Shown piece by piece: positions 7,942-14,968 of a DNA stretch of 55,058 bases. This DNA comes from Collinsella sp. (GTDB taxonomy: Bacteria; Actinomycetota; Coriobacteriia; Coriobacteriales; Coriobacteriaceae). The translations under genes were made by a program, and so were the position numbers. Every line of letters starts with the position of its first letter. Position 1 is the stretch's first letter. The notes beneath the pieces are model-generated. The model saw only the letters and a list, made by a program, of their open reading frames with translations, did not search any database and was not told the origin of the DNA. The stretch is from positions 1-55,058 of the forward strand of contig JAUMMZ010000014.1 of the NCBI GenBank assembly GCA_031296755.1. The letters are read 5' to 3'.

Positions 7942-9597
7942 ATGAATGAAGAGGTGCGCGAGATTTGCAGCAATCTGAAACTCGACTTTAATACCTTCAG
8001 CCAGCTCGACGTGTTGCAGTTCGTGCGAAAGCCATTCTCGGGTGTTTGGACGACGGTCTATCAGGTGAAGAAGGGCCTCTACGACGCGCCCTCGGTCTTC
8101 TCGTGCCTTTCGAATCTTGAGCTGGAGGAGGAGATTCTTGGGGGCACGGACTGGATTCACCATGCTGATGACTTCGATCCCGGCTTCTGCGCAACAGGAG
8201 ACAGGACCTTTTACGGTAACGGCAGGGACGAGGGTTATGATTACCTCGTCAAGGAGATTTACTTCCACAGTCTTGAGCGAGCGCAGCTCCATGTTAGCCA
8301 GGAGTTCGTGTTCCTGTTCGGTCTCCTCCGGGGCGATGACGGCAACTACTACGCCGTGGACAAGTGCGGTCGCGAGGAGATGGTTGTCGAGGTCGGCGAC
8401 GGCTTCGCCAGGTTTAGGACGAAGTACCTCATGCGCTACATCGCCGCAAAGCAGATGCTCTACGTGCAGTTCGTCGACTCGCGCGTTGCCTCTTCCGAGC
8501 ATTACCCTTTGGGGGCTGATTTGATCTGCGACGAGGACCACAGGGAGGGCTCCTGTCACTACGACATATGGTTCCAGAGCACGAGGGAGCGCGACTACCT
8601 TCTCTCAATAATGTACGCGAGGACCATCGTGCGCCCGGGCGACGTCTCGACTTGTGGGATTTGGCCCTACGATGGGAAGCCCGAAGAGAGCTACCCCGAG
8701 TTCATCGTCGAGGAGCTTCCAGACGGGAGCTTCAGGCGCTTCACTTGCGATCCGGACAGGCTGGGAAACTACTTCGGGGCGAATCCAGAGGCGCCCCACT
8801 ACCTAACGCCCGTGTACTTCAACCCAAGCGTGCTCGACAGGTACAGGGACGACCCCCACTTCGAGGTCACCGAGCGCAGACTATCCTGCGGCACCCAGTG
8901 GGGAGTGGAGATCGACGTCACGGTTCCCAGCCGGGTGATGCTCTATCTGGGGGACCTGGGACGCGATCTCCCCGCGAGCGAACGCGCACACTTCCTCGCA
9001 CATGAGATTTCACCCAGCGACCAGTCCATCTCCGCGACCGTCCTCGCACAGGATTTCTTCAATTCTTTCGATGCCCCCATGGGACCCGTCGCCGCATTTC
9101 TCGCGGCGCGCAAGGAGTTGGACGAAGCCTGGGAAGTTAAATTTGGAAACCGCCTTTTCCGGCCCCTGCATCCCGATGAGGGCGACATGGAGAAGCTCGT
9201 CTACATTCCGTCGGGCAATGGGAGGCGCGAGCTGGACTCAGTGATTCTCAACCTTACAAAGCTCTGCGTCGATTACATAGACGAGTCTGGGTTGGAGCGG
9301 GCGGACAGCCCCGGCGGGATTAACAGGCTGAAGGCGACCCTTGAGAGGGAAGGCGTCGAGGTCTCCCTTGCTCCCTTGCGTGATCTGCAGTCGATTCGCT
9401 CCGCCTCGATGGCGCACGCGAAGGGCTCCAAGTATGAGAAGCTGAAGGGCTCGCTCCTGACCGGCGATAACCCGGCGGACATAGAGCGACTTATCGGTGG
9501 GCTTACGTCTATGATGGCGGAGCTCGCTGCGGCGCTGCGCACCGGTTGCGGGTGCCTTGCCGAGCAATCCGAGGAAATGACCCCCTCTGATAAGTAG
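7942..9597 (+). CDS. Large protein with C-terminal HEPN-like RX5H motif
   Basis: A 551-residue soluble protein with a good ribosome site (AGAGGAAGTG) before the ATG. The N-terminal 350 residues are aromatic-rich and mixed alpha/beta, with no motif I can name. The C-terminal part is helical and ends in LRDLQSIRSASMAHAKGSKY, where Arg486 and His492 make an RX5H motif like the catalytic pair of HEPN ribonucleases. Large proteins with a unique sensor region and a C-terminal HEPN domain (ApeA is one example) are known anti-phage effectors. So an RNA-cleaving defence protein is my inference; the RX5H is seen. It is the only intact gene between the two direct repeats apart from the AlbA_2 gene. It is transcribed divergently from the Abi_2/AlbA_2 pair. 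Confidence 0.75.
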   Translation: MNEEVREICSNLKLDFNTFSQLDVLQFVRKPFSGVWTTVYQVKKGLYDAPSVFSCLSNLELEEEILGGTDWIHHADDFDPGFCATGDRTFYGNGRDEGYDYLVKEIYFHSLERAQLHVSQEFVFLFGLLRGDDGNYYAVDKCGREEMVVEVGDGFARFRTKYLMRYIAAKQMLYVQFVDSRVASSEHYPLGADLICDEDHREGSCHYDIWFQSTRERDYLLSIMYARTIVRPGDVSTCGIWPYDGKPEESYPEFIVEELPDGSFRRFTCDPDRLGNYFGANPEAPHYLTPVYFNPSVLDRYRDDPHFEVTERRLSCGTQWGVEIDVTVPSRVMLYLGDLGRDLPASERAHFLAHEISPSDQSISATVLAQDFFNSFDAPMGPVAAFLAARKELDEAWEVKFGNRLFRPLHPDEGDMEKLVYIPSGNGRRELDSVILNLTKLCVDYIDESGLERADSPGGINRLKATLEREGVEVSLAPLRDLQSIRSASMAHAKGSKYEKLKGSLLTGDNPADIERLIGGLTSMMAELAAALRTGCGCLAEQSEEMTPSDK

Positions 9598-9605
9598 AAG
9601 AACGA

Positions 9606-9725
9606 ATGAAGATCGCATTAGCGGGAACCGGGTACGTCGGCCTCTCACTGGCCGTGCTCTTGGCCCAGGATAACGAGGTGCACGCGCTGGACATCATCCC
9701 CGAGAAGATCGAGAAGCTGCGCAAC
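9606..9725 (+). pseudogene. UDP-glucose 6-dehydrogenase 5' fragment
   Basis: Starts at ATG 9606 and reads MKIALAGTGYVGLSLAVLLA, then QDNEVHALDI and PEKIEKLRN. This is the Rossmann N-terminus (GxGYVG) of UDP-glucose/GDP-mannose dehydrogenases. Homology stops at codon 40, exactly where a 20-bp inverted repeat begins at 9726. Full-length enzymes are about 390-430 residues, so only the 5' tip remains. It lies 8 bp after the HEPN-like gene. Most likely an insertion followed by deletion removed the rest. Not functional. Confidence 0.75.
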
Positions 9726-9774
9726 TTGAACTGCCTCCCATTTCTTGGACAAGGAGAAATGGGAGGCAGTTCAA
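9726..9774. mobile_element. Perfect 20-bp palindrome, likely fused IS ends
   Basis: TTGAACTGCCTCCCATTTCT at 9726-9745 is exactly complementary to 9755-9774, with a 9-base centre (TGGACAAGG). The arm continuing into TTGGACA resembles the terminal repeats of IS3-family elements (TGxACTGxxxCCxxxTxxTTGGACA). It starts exactly where the ugd homology stops. I read it as two IS ends brought together or a tiny MITE. A terminator is less likely because no T-run follows. Confidence 0.45.
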
Positions 9775-9790
9775 ATTGGGGCACCCTTGG

Positions 9791-10012
9791 TCAGCTTGGC
9801 CCGTTGATGGTCTCCTCGAGCTCCACCATGTAGGCGACTATCTCATCGATGCTCGAGTAGCTGCCGAACAGCATCGGCCCCATTGTGGCGTAATCGGCCG
9901 CCAACTCGTCGAGCCTGCCCTTTGGAGGGGCGAGCCTGAGTGTGCCGGGCCTCGCGTCAGTCAGCTTGGCCCATGGCGTGCGGTAGACGCCTAGCGATGG
10001 CCCCTGCTTCTG
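9791..10012 (-). pseudogene. AbiEii-like nucleotidyltransferase 3' fragment
   Basis: On the minus strand a 73-codon frame ends at 9791. It reads GVYRTPWAKLTDARPGTLRL, then APPKGRLDELAADYATMGPM and SIDEIVAYMVELEETIN. This matches the C-terminus of AbiEii/AbiGii toxin nucleotidyltransferases, which end with a D-Y-x-x-M segment and a helix finishing in L-x-x-x-x-N. The upstream part is missing. Just above it, ATG 10014-10016 has a strong AGGAGG site but is in another frame and stops after 19 codons. So this is a truncated or rearranged relic of an AbiE toxin gene. Confidence 0.5.
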
Positions 10013-10030
10013 TCATGGCATTCCTCCTGT

Positions 10031-10062
10031 TTGATGAAAATAGTAGATACCTTTTTCATCAA
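10031..10062. promoter_or_regulatory. Inverted repeat TTGATGAAAA/TTTTCATCAA
   Basis: Perfect 10-bp arms at 10031-10040 and 10053-10062 with a 12-base spacer, directly upstream of the AGGAGG ribosome site serving ATG 10016 on the minus strand. AbiE operons are known to be autorepressed through inverted repeats at their promoter, so this may be a left-over operator. Inference from position only. Confidence 0.35.
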
Positions 10063-10547
10063 GTTGCCTCTGATTGCCTTGGTCGCCCATGCATCGCGCC
10101 TGTGGCCCCTCGCCGCGCCGGCATGCGCTTATAGTAGCGTTCGGCGTGGTTGAAGATGGCGTCGAGCTGCTCGGAGCCGAAGAAGAACGCCATGAGCTCG
10201 CAGGGGCCGTCTCCCGTGTCCATGATCATTCTGCTGAGCTCGACCTTCATGTAGAGCTCGATGTCGAGCGTGAGGGAGAGGACTGTCTCGCGGAGGTGAT
10301 GGTCGAGCCTCGTGAGCTCGGCGAGGTAGGCGAAGTCGGGGTTTATGTGGGAGCCGAAGCGCTCCGAGCCGGGGTTGGTGTAGCGGGAGAAGCACTTCGC
10401 GAACGCCTTCACCTTGAAGAAGAAGTTGCTCTCCCGCAGGAACCGCTCGGCCTTCTGCTCGTCCGTCAGCTCGAAGCGGCCCCCTCGGTCCTTGAGGTGG
10501 CGGACCTGCTGGACGGCGCCGATGAGCGGCAGTTCCCTTGTTGTCGC
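10059..10547 (-). pseudogene. Second Abi_2-like fragment
   Basis: The minus-strand frame reads HLKDRGGRFELTDEQKAERF, then FFFKVKAFAKCFSRYTNP and ETVLSLTLDIELYMKVELSR. This corresponds to the N-terminal half of Abi_2 proteins and is only distantly similar to the fragment at 7179-7667. Its open frame extends upstream to 10622, but those codons are antisense to the lysin-tail repeat, so the true 5' end is lost at the repeat junction near 10548. The 3' end stops after the AFFFGSEQLDAIFNHAERYY segment, well short of a full protein. Two unrelated Abi_2 remnants within 3 kb show repeated gain and loss of such genes. Confidence 0.6.
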
Positions 10548-10550
10548 CCA

Positions 10551-10767
10551 TACCCGATCGTTCAGAGGCGCGTGATCGAGATCCTGTCGTGACGCGCGAG
10601 CAGATACGAGAAGAGCTGACATGAGGCGTGGCCACGCTGTTGGCCGCGTTCCTATGCCTGGCGTCGCCGCCTCTTCTCGTGCCTTTCTTGGTCTTGGCCG
10701 TCTCCGAATATGACGTCTAGCCCTTTTGCTCCGAACTACTCCGAAGGGTCAGCGGGCAAATCGCAGT
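10551..10767. repeat. Direct repeat, copy 2
   Basis: Same orientation as 5482-5719. It begins with the lysin tail YPIVQRRVIEIL and its stop (10590-10592). The GC hairpin and pyrimidine-rich block follow, then one CTCCGAACTA unit (10729-10738), and it ends with the last codons of an AlbA_2-type gene on the minus strand (CDLPADPSE). Since both lysin end and AlbA_2 end are present, the repeat spans a former gene junction and not a mobile-element end. Point changes suggest it is the older or less constrained copy. Confidence 0.7.
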
Positions 10768-10876
10768 TTTTTGTCCGCACCAATGCTTACACTTTTGAAA
10801 AACGGCACGAGGGCGTCTGCCACATATCTCATGCTGTAGACACATCGGAAAGTTCAGAGTTAAAGGCGAGGTGATT

Positions 10877-11104
10877 ATGAAAGGCAGAAATCAGCACATT
10901 GCGAAGCGTTCGGATGGCAATTGGCAGGTTAAGGGCGAAGGGGCAAGTCGCGCCTCCTTTGTTACGACGACCCAGAGCGAGGCAATTAAGCTCGGTCGAC
11001 GCATTTGCTCCAATCAAGAGTCGGAGTTGATCATTCATCGTCGCGACGGCAGAATCCGCGCAAAGGATTCCCATGGACACGACCCCTTCCCGCCGAGGGG
11101 ATAA
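10877..11104 (+). CDS. DUF2188 domain protein
   Basis: A 75-residue basic protein: KGRNQHIAKRSDGNWQVKGE, GASRASFVTTTQSEAIKLG, and near the end ELIIHRRDGRIRAKDSHG. This is the DUF2188 pattern (NxHV...GxWAVK...A...T..EA....R.IA.....EL.IH..DG.I...DSHG.D..P) and spans the whole gene. The ATG at 10877 is preferred over the GTG at 10871 because of AGGCGAGG upstream. Such proteins are common on phages, plasmids and islands, often as small solitary genes. Role unknown; complete and probably expressed. Confidence 0.85.
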   Translation: MKGRNQHIAKRSDGNWQVKGEGASRASFVTTTQSEAIKLGRRICSNQESELIIHRRDGRIRAKDSHGHDPFPPRG

Positions 11105-11290
11105 GGATTCGGCTCCATAGCGACAGCGGGCCTGTAGTAGCGTGCCCGCTGTCGCTAAATCGACTTCAAGATTGTGGCGAATTGCGGGCTTGAGGCTAAT
11201 TCTTCGGGACGGATGTTCAGTCTCTTAACTGAAGAAGGGGTAATTGACCAGTTTTCTGTAAACAGTTCCGTTTATACTAATGTGCACCAG

Positions 11291-11890
11291 ATGAAAGGAG
11301 AGGAGGTCATTCACGATGAATTCAATGGCGAAAACGTTTCCGACATGGCCGGGTCTGGATATGAGCAAGAAGGTCTCCGAGGCGAGGGCGCGCTCGACGA
11401 GGAGCTCGAACAAGATGGTCACCGTGATGGCGGCCAGAATCATCTCGGAGAAGTCTTTAAGAGTAAAGACCTCGAAGTAGAGGGGGAGTTTGCGACTGCA
11501 ACTCCAGAGAAGCAGGCGGAGATTATTGCATCGAGTCTTTGGAGTGGCATTCTTCCCCCGCCCGATGAATTCTCTAAGTATCCTGTTGAGGTTCAGCATG
11601 AAATTGTGCGATGGGCATCTGTTTCTGTTGAGAGTCAATCTAGGCTAATTGAAACTGCCACCTCGTTGGATAGGGCAGAGTCGGCTCGACTTGACGCTAT
11701 GAATAAGGTTGATGCCGAGCAGATTCCCCGAGCGCAATATGGAACGATACTTCTTAATCTTGCGTTGATAGTCGGTGCCATCATATTGGGCTGTTTGGAC
11801 AGAACAACCGTTGCCTGTTCTCTTGTAGGCGGACTTGCAGCGATCAATGTTCTCAATCTATTCGTGTCCAACCGCTCTTCAAAAAAGTGA
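11291..11890 (+). CDS. DUF2335 membrane protein
   Basis: The C-terminal two thirds carries the DUF2335 signature: SGILPPPDEFSKYP, then a charged helix and two hydrophobic segments (YGTILLNLALIVGAIILGCL and VACSLVGGLAAINVLNLFV). It ends in a short charged tail. The N-terminal 60 residues are acidic and probably disordered. The start is uncertain: ATG 11291 is in frame but lacks a ribosome site. A strong AAAGGAGAGGAGG lies inside the gene and points instead to ATG 11316 in another frame, a 54-codon frame that stops at 11480. A frameshift or an upstream small gene may be involved. DUF2335 proteins are found in mobile regions; function unknown. Confidence 0.65.
   Translation: MKGEEVIHDEFNGENVSDMAGSGYEQEGLRGEGALDEELEQDGHRDGGQNHLGEVFKSKDLEVEGEFATATPEKQAEIIASSLWSGILPPPDEFSKYPVEVQHEIVRWASVSVESQSRLIETATSLDRAESARLDAMNKVDAEQIPRAQYGTILLNLALIVGAIILGCLDRTTVACSLVGGLAAINVLNLFVSNRSSKK
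11453..11470. repeat. Palindrome GTCTTTA-agag-TAAAGAC
   Basis: Perfect 7-bp arms with flanks resembling those of the palindrome at 7773-7792. It lies within the N-terminal codons assigned to the DUF2335 gene. This raises the chance that part of that reading frame is repeat-derived. Confidence 0.4.
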
Positions 11891-12106
11891 TGCTGCGGTA
11901 TGATGTTCTAAATAAAAAACGAAGGCCTGCTATAGACCATTGTTTTGCAAGGGGGTTACTTCCTAACGGAGGGCATCCCCTAGTTTTATTTAGATGGAGA
12001 TTTGGGACGTCCAACCGCATTCCTGATCATTGCCCTGCTGGGTTCCTGAACGTTACGGTAAGATTCTCTCAGTGAGTCAGTCGTCGCGGACTCTACGTGA
12101 GGCGAT

Positions 12107-12148
12107 GACAAAAAAGGGCCGTTGTCGGGTTTTCGGCAACGGCCCTTT
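12107..12148 (-). terminator. Strong intrinsic terminator, minus-strand orientation
   Basis: AAAGGGCCGTTG (12113-12124) pairs perfectly with CAACGGCCCTTT (12137-12148). Read on the minus strand the stem is followed by TTTTTTGTC, so it terminates leftward transcription. No leftward gene is seen upstream of it (12150-12640), so it may end an unannotated small RNA transcribed from the repeat region, or it may have been separated from its gene. Confidence 0.6.
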
Positions 12149-12223
12149 GACGTTTCCGCGACTACTGGATGTTGTCGCAGATACCCCCATTGTCGCTAGA
12201 ACACGCTGTGCAGGGCCTCGTTT

Positions 12224-12480
12224 TCCGGAAGTGCGGGGAAAATCGAAAACTGCAGAGCACAATGCCTTTTTTGGGAACAAAACCGCAGGTCGTTGAAGGT
12301 CAAAACCGGGGTCTGGTCGGCAAACCTCGGATTTTCCCCGCACTTCCGGATGGCGTTTCGCGGAAGTATGCGGCAAATTCTGGAACCCTCGAGCACACCG
12401 CCTAAACCGCACAAAGAAACCGACGCGTTGGAGCTACTTGGCGTGGTCGACCTGTTCTGATTTTGCCGCATACTTCTGGA
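12224..12480. repeat. Two tandem palindromic intergenic repeat units
   Basis: Unit one (12224-12350) is bounded by a 21-bp perfect inverted repeat: CCGGAAGTGCGGGGAAAATC at its left end and the complement at 12330-12350. Unit two (about 12360-12480) has the same design with a diverged 15-bp arm (GAAGTATGCGGCAAA at 12363-12377, complement at 12462-12476). Internal blocks also match (GAGCACAATGCC versus GAGCACACCGCC; CGTTGAAGGTC versus CGTTGGAGCTA). So two copies of a roughly 125-bp MITE-like or REP-like unit sit head to tail. A partial relative (ACGGAAGTGCTGGGAAAAAT) is at 7874-7893. Confidence 0.65.
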
Positions 12481-12639
12481 TTTGGCCGTCGTTGCGGTCG
12501 ATCGACTGTCAAAACAATTCGATTGACAAGGCTTTCGAGGTTAATTATTTCTAGATTTCGGAATAATTTATAACTAATTCGTAAAAATCTATCGATATCT
12601 AGTATGATTATCAGTAACTACCACGCTAGGAGACTGCTA

Positions 12640-14121
12640 ATGGTTCGTATTGTTCAGATCGCGTTGCATGATTTTAAGAATATTGCCTTTGGCGAGATTG
12701 CCTTTACGAAATCGAAGCCCGGCTCTGCGTTTGTGCCCGGGGCGGACGTTATAGGCATTTATGGTCAAAATGGCTCCGGCAAGACTTCTGTAATTGAGGC
12801 GATTGACCTGGTCAAAACCCTGATGACGGGTGCCGTATATGACAGGCAGAAAGTCCTCGACTACTTTTATCCTGGCAAAGACTCTTTTTCAATAGACATT
12901 GAGTTTAACATTGATACCACGGATGAATCATTTCTTACGTTCTACACCGTCACTTTTTCGCGTAGAGCAGCCTCTGTCTGGATTTCGCACGAAAAAATGG
13001 CTGTAAAACAATTTAATGTCGATAAAGACAAATGGGGGTCTAAGAGGACTCTCATAGAGCTTGTTCAAGAGGCACCCGAGTCTGCCACGGCGGTTCTGCC
13101 CAGAAATCGCTGGTCCCATCTTTTGAACACGAATCAGCAGCTCAAGATGTCAATGCTTGTCTCGTTGGGTGTTCTTCAGCGGGGCAACATGTCTCCCATG
13201 CTTTCCATACAGACTGTCAAATATCTGATTTCGCTTTATGCCTGCGATTTCAATCTTTATTTGCAGGAGGAACCTCCGGAGCAATTGCAGATTAATGAGG
13301 CTGTGTACAAGCTGCAATCGGCTTCTTTCAAGAGTGCCCATCAAGAGATTCTCACTCCGCTTTATTGTCTACTCGCCGAGCTTGGGTTTTATTTCCGTTA
13401 CCGAGTCAATGTGTTTACGACGTTGGCAAATGCAACTTGCAGCTTAAACGTGCTATCGATGGATATTATCGATAATCGCGTGTTTGGGCAGAAGGGCCAT
13501 CTTTCTGTCAATCTTTTTAAGCCCGCTGTTATAAAGGATGATGATTTCCCAGCCGTTTCGTCTGCGATTAAGCGTGTGAGCGAATTGATCGGTACGCTTG
13601 TACCGGGCCTTTCCATCGAGGTTAAAGTTGTCGGCTCTCAGCTTCTTGATAAGGGCGATTCACCCGCTAAGCAAGTCGAGTTTCTTTCTTGCCGCAATGG
13701 GGTCGAGATTCCACTGCGCTGTGAATCTGAGGGCGTAAGAAAACTCATCTCTTTCTCGCTGTGCCTTATGGAAGTCCATTCGTACTCCGACGCATTCCTT
13801 GCAATTGATGAGCTCGACTCGGGCGTATTCGAATTCCTCTTGGGGCAGCTTCTTTCCGTGCTTGAGTCGTTTGGCAAGGGCCAGCTCTTGTTTACTGCCC
13901 ACAACCTACGTGTTCTTGAATTGCTGCCGGCATCGGAGATTCTTCTGACCACTGCAGATCCTGATAATAGGTTTGTTCGCTTTAGGGGCGTTAAGCCCAC
14001 CAATAACATGCGTGATCAGTACTTGCGCGCGATTAGCCTTGGCGATAGCGGACAGCGTTTGTACGATTCTACGGACAGGTACTCGATCGATGCCGCGCTC
14101 TGCTTGGATGGAGACGAGTAA
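12640..14121 (+). CDS. AAA-type ATPase of a two-gene defence module
   Basis: A 493-residue ATPase of the SMC/OLD-like AAA_15/AAA_21 group. The start MVRIVQIALHDFKNIAFGEI is typical. Walker A is GQNGSGKT (residues about 42-49). The signature and Walker B region near the end is LAIDELDSGVFEFLLGQLL, followed by LLFTAHNLRVLE, as in OLD-type proteins. ATG 12640 is chosen because GGAG lies 8 bases upstream. The gene overlaps the next by one base (TAATG), so the two are co-translated. With a TOPRIM partner this recalls PARIS (AriA/AriB) and other ATPase-nuclease defence pairs in which the ATPase senses phage and releases the nuclease. Which system is not decided by the sequence alone. A+T-rich codons suggest transfer. 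Confidence 0.85.
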   Translation: MVRIVQIALHDFKNIAFGEIAFTKSKPGSAFVPGADVIGIYGQNGSGKTSVIEAIDLVKTLMTGAVYDRQKVLDYFYPGKDSFSIDIEFNIDTTDESFLTFYTVTFSRRAASVWISHEKMAVKQFNVDKDKWGSKRTLIELVQEAPESATAVLPRNRWSHLLNTNQQLKMSMLVSLGVLQRGNMSPMLSIQTVKYLISLYACDFNLYLQEEPPEQLQINEAVYKLQSASFKSAHQEILTPLYCLLAELGFYFRYRVNVFTTLANATCSLNVLSMDIIDNRVFGQKGHLSVNLFKPAVIKDDDFPAVSSAIKRVSELIGTLVPGLSIEVKVVGSQLLDKGDSPAKQVEFLSCRNGVEIPLRCESEGVRKLISFSLCLMEVHSYSDAFLAIDELDSGVFEFLLGQLLSVLESFGKGQLLFTAHNLRVLELLPASEILLTTADPDNRFVRFRGVKPTNNMRDQYLRAISLGDSGQRLYDSTDRYSIDAALCLDGDE

Positions 14122-14867
14122 TGGGTGCTACCAAGTTCGTTCTCTTTATCGTCGAAGGTGAAACTGATGAGCTCGCATTGGGCCGTGCTCTTACAAGTTT
14201 GTTTGCAAGCGGGGAACATCCTGGTCCTCGTTTTGGGATTGTGCGCGGCGACATCACATCGGTACATGTTCTCGGTGCGGGAAATCCCGCTTCGACTATT
14301 AAGAAGCGGCTGGTTGATGCTGTAAAGGAATTTCTCGCTAAGGACAAGCTACGTGTCACCGATTTAGACGCCATTGTGCTGCTGTCCGATACCGATGGTG
14401 CATTTATCGATGATTCGCTGGTTGTCTTTGATGCAGATGAGCCTCGTTGTTCCTATTTTGAAGATAGGATCGAAACGTCGAGCGTCGCCTCGCTGCGCCA
14501 GAGAAATCAATGTAAATCTTCGTGTCTTAAGACGTTATCTAGGACGCATGAGCTGACCTGTAATAATAGGAAGATTCCTTTTAAAGCTGCATATATGTCA
14601 CGCAACCTTGAGCATGCTTTGTCCGATTATTCAGGTAGGGCAACGCAGCAGAAAAAGTATGATCTGGCGCGCAAGTTTTCTAAAAAATACGGTACGGACG
14701 TTATTGGTTTCTTGGAGCTCCTCGCGCTCCTTGCTCCTGTCGGCTCATATCAGGATAGTTGGGTTTATATCGCCCAGGACAATAACTCTCTTTTGAGGGG
14801 CTCCAACATGAAACAGACGCTCGAGGCTTTGCCCTCTAGTCCAATCGAGGCTGCCTCCTCCCTCTAA
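14121..14867 (+). CDS. TOPRIM-like partner protein of the ATPase
   Basis: A 248-residue protein. FIVEGETDELALGRAL (Glu12) and VLLSDTDGAF (Asp90, Asp92) are the glutamate and DxD motifs of a TOPRIM metal site, as in OLD, RloB-like and DUF4435 proteins. In such pairs the TOPRIM subunit is the nuclease effector (in PARIS it cuts tRNA). The C-terminal half is helical and basic and has no further motif I recognise. It is translationally coupled to the ATPase gene. Whether it is closer to AriB, RloB or AbiL-type partners needs a structural comparison. It is full length, and its low G+C contrasts sharply with the pel operon that follows. Confidence 0.75.
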   Translation: MGATKFVLFIVEGETDELALGRALTSLFASGEHPGPRFGIVRGDITSVHVLGAGNPASTIKKRLVDAVKEFLAKDKLRVTDLDAIVLLSDTDGAFIDDSLVVFDADEPRCSYFEDRIETSSVASLRQRNQCKSSCLKTLSRTHELTCNNRKIPFKAAYMSRNLEHALSDYSGRATQQKKYDLARKFSKKYGTDVIGFLELLALLAPVGSYQDSWVYIAQDNNSLLRGSNMKQTLEALPSSPIEAASSL

Positions 14868-14895
14868 AGATGTTCTTAAAACAGCCTTAAAGATT

Positions 14896-14923
14896 TTGGA
14901 CACATGCGTGGGCAGCGTACAAT
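14896..14923 (+). promoter_or_regulatory. Promoter of the pel operon
   Basis: TTGGAC (14896-14901), a 16-base spacer and TACAAT (14918-14923). It is the best housekeeping-type promoter in the gap between the TOPRIM gene and the pel operon, with 40-50 bases to the GTG start. Confidence 0.65.
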
Positions 14924-14931
14924 ACGCATGT
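14902..14931. promoter_or_regulatory. Inverted repeat ACATGCGT/ACGCATGT around the -10 box
   Basis: ACATGCGT at 14902-14909 and its exact complement ACGCATGT at 14924-14931 flank the -10 box of the pel promoter, with centres 22 bases apart (two helical turns). This is the geometry of a repressor or activator site. The regulator is not identifiable here. Confidence 0.5.
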
Positions 14932-14968
14932 TTAGTGTGATCGAAATCAGGTGGGAGGGGCGCGTACG

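Larger units (their letters stand above)
11891..12639. other. Gene-free stretch with repeats before the ATPase gene
   Basis: No coding frame here is convincing. It holds a perfect 10-bp inverted repeat CTAAATAAAA (11908-11917) and TTTTATTTAG (11984-11993), a minus-strand terminator hairpin (12113-12148), and two palindromic repeat units (12224-12480). The final 100 bases are AT-rich and should contain the promoter of the ATPase gene; TTGACA at about 12522-12527 is a candidate -35 without a good -10. Confidence 0.5.

Noticed and set aside
9726..9774. Rho-independent terminator for the HEPN-like gene
   Set aside because: The stem is long and perfect but has no T-run on either side, and it starts exactly at the ugd breakpoint, which favours a mobile-element origin.
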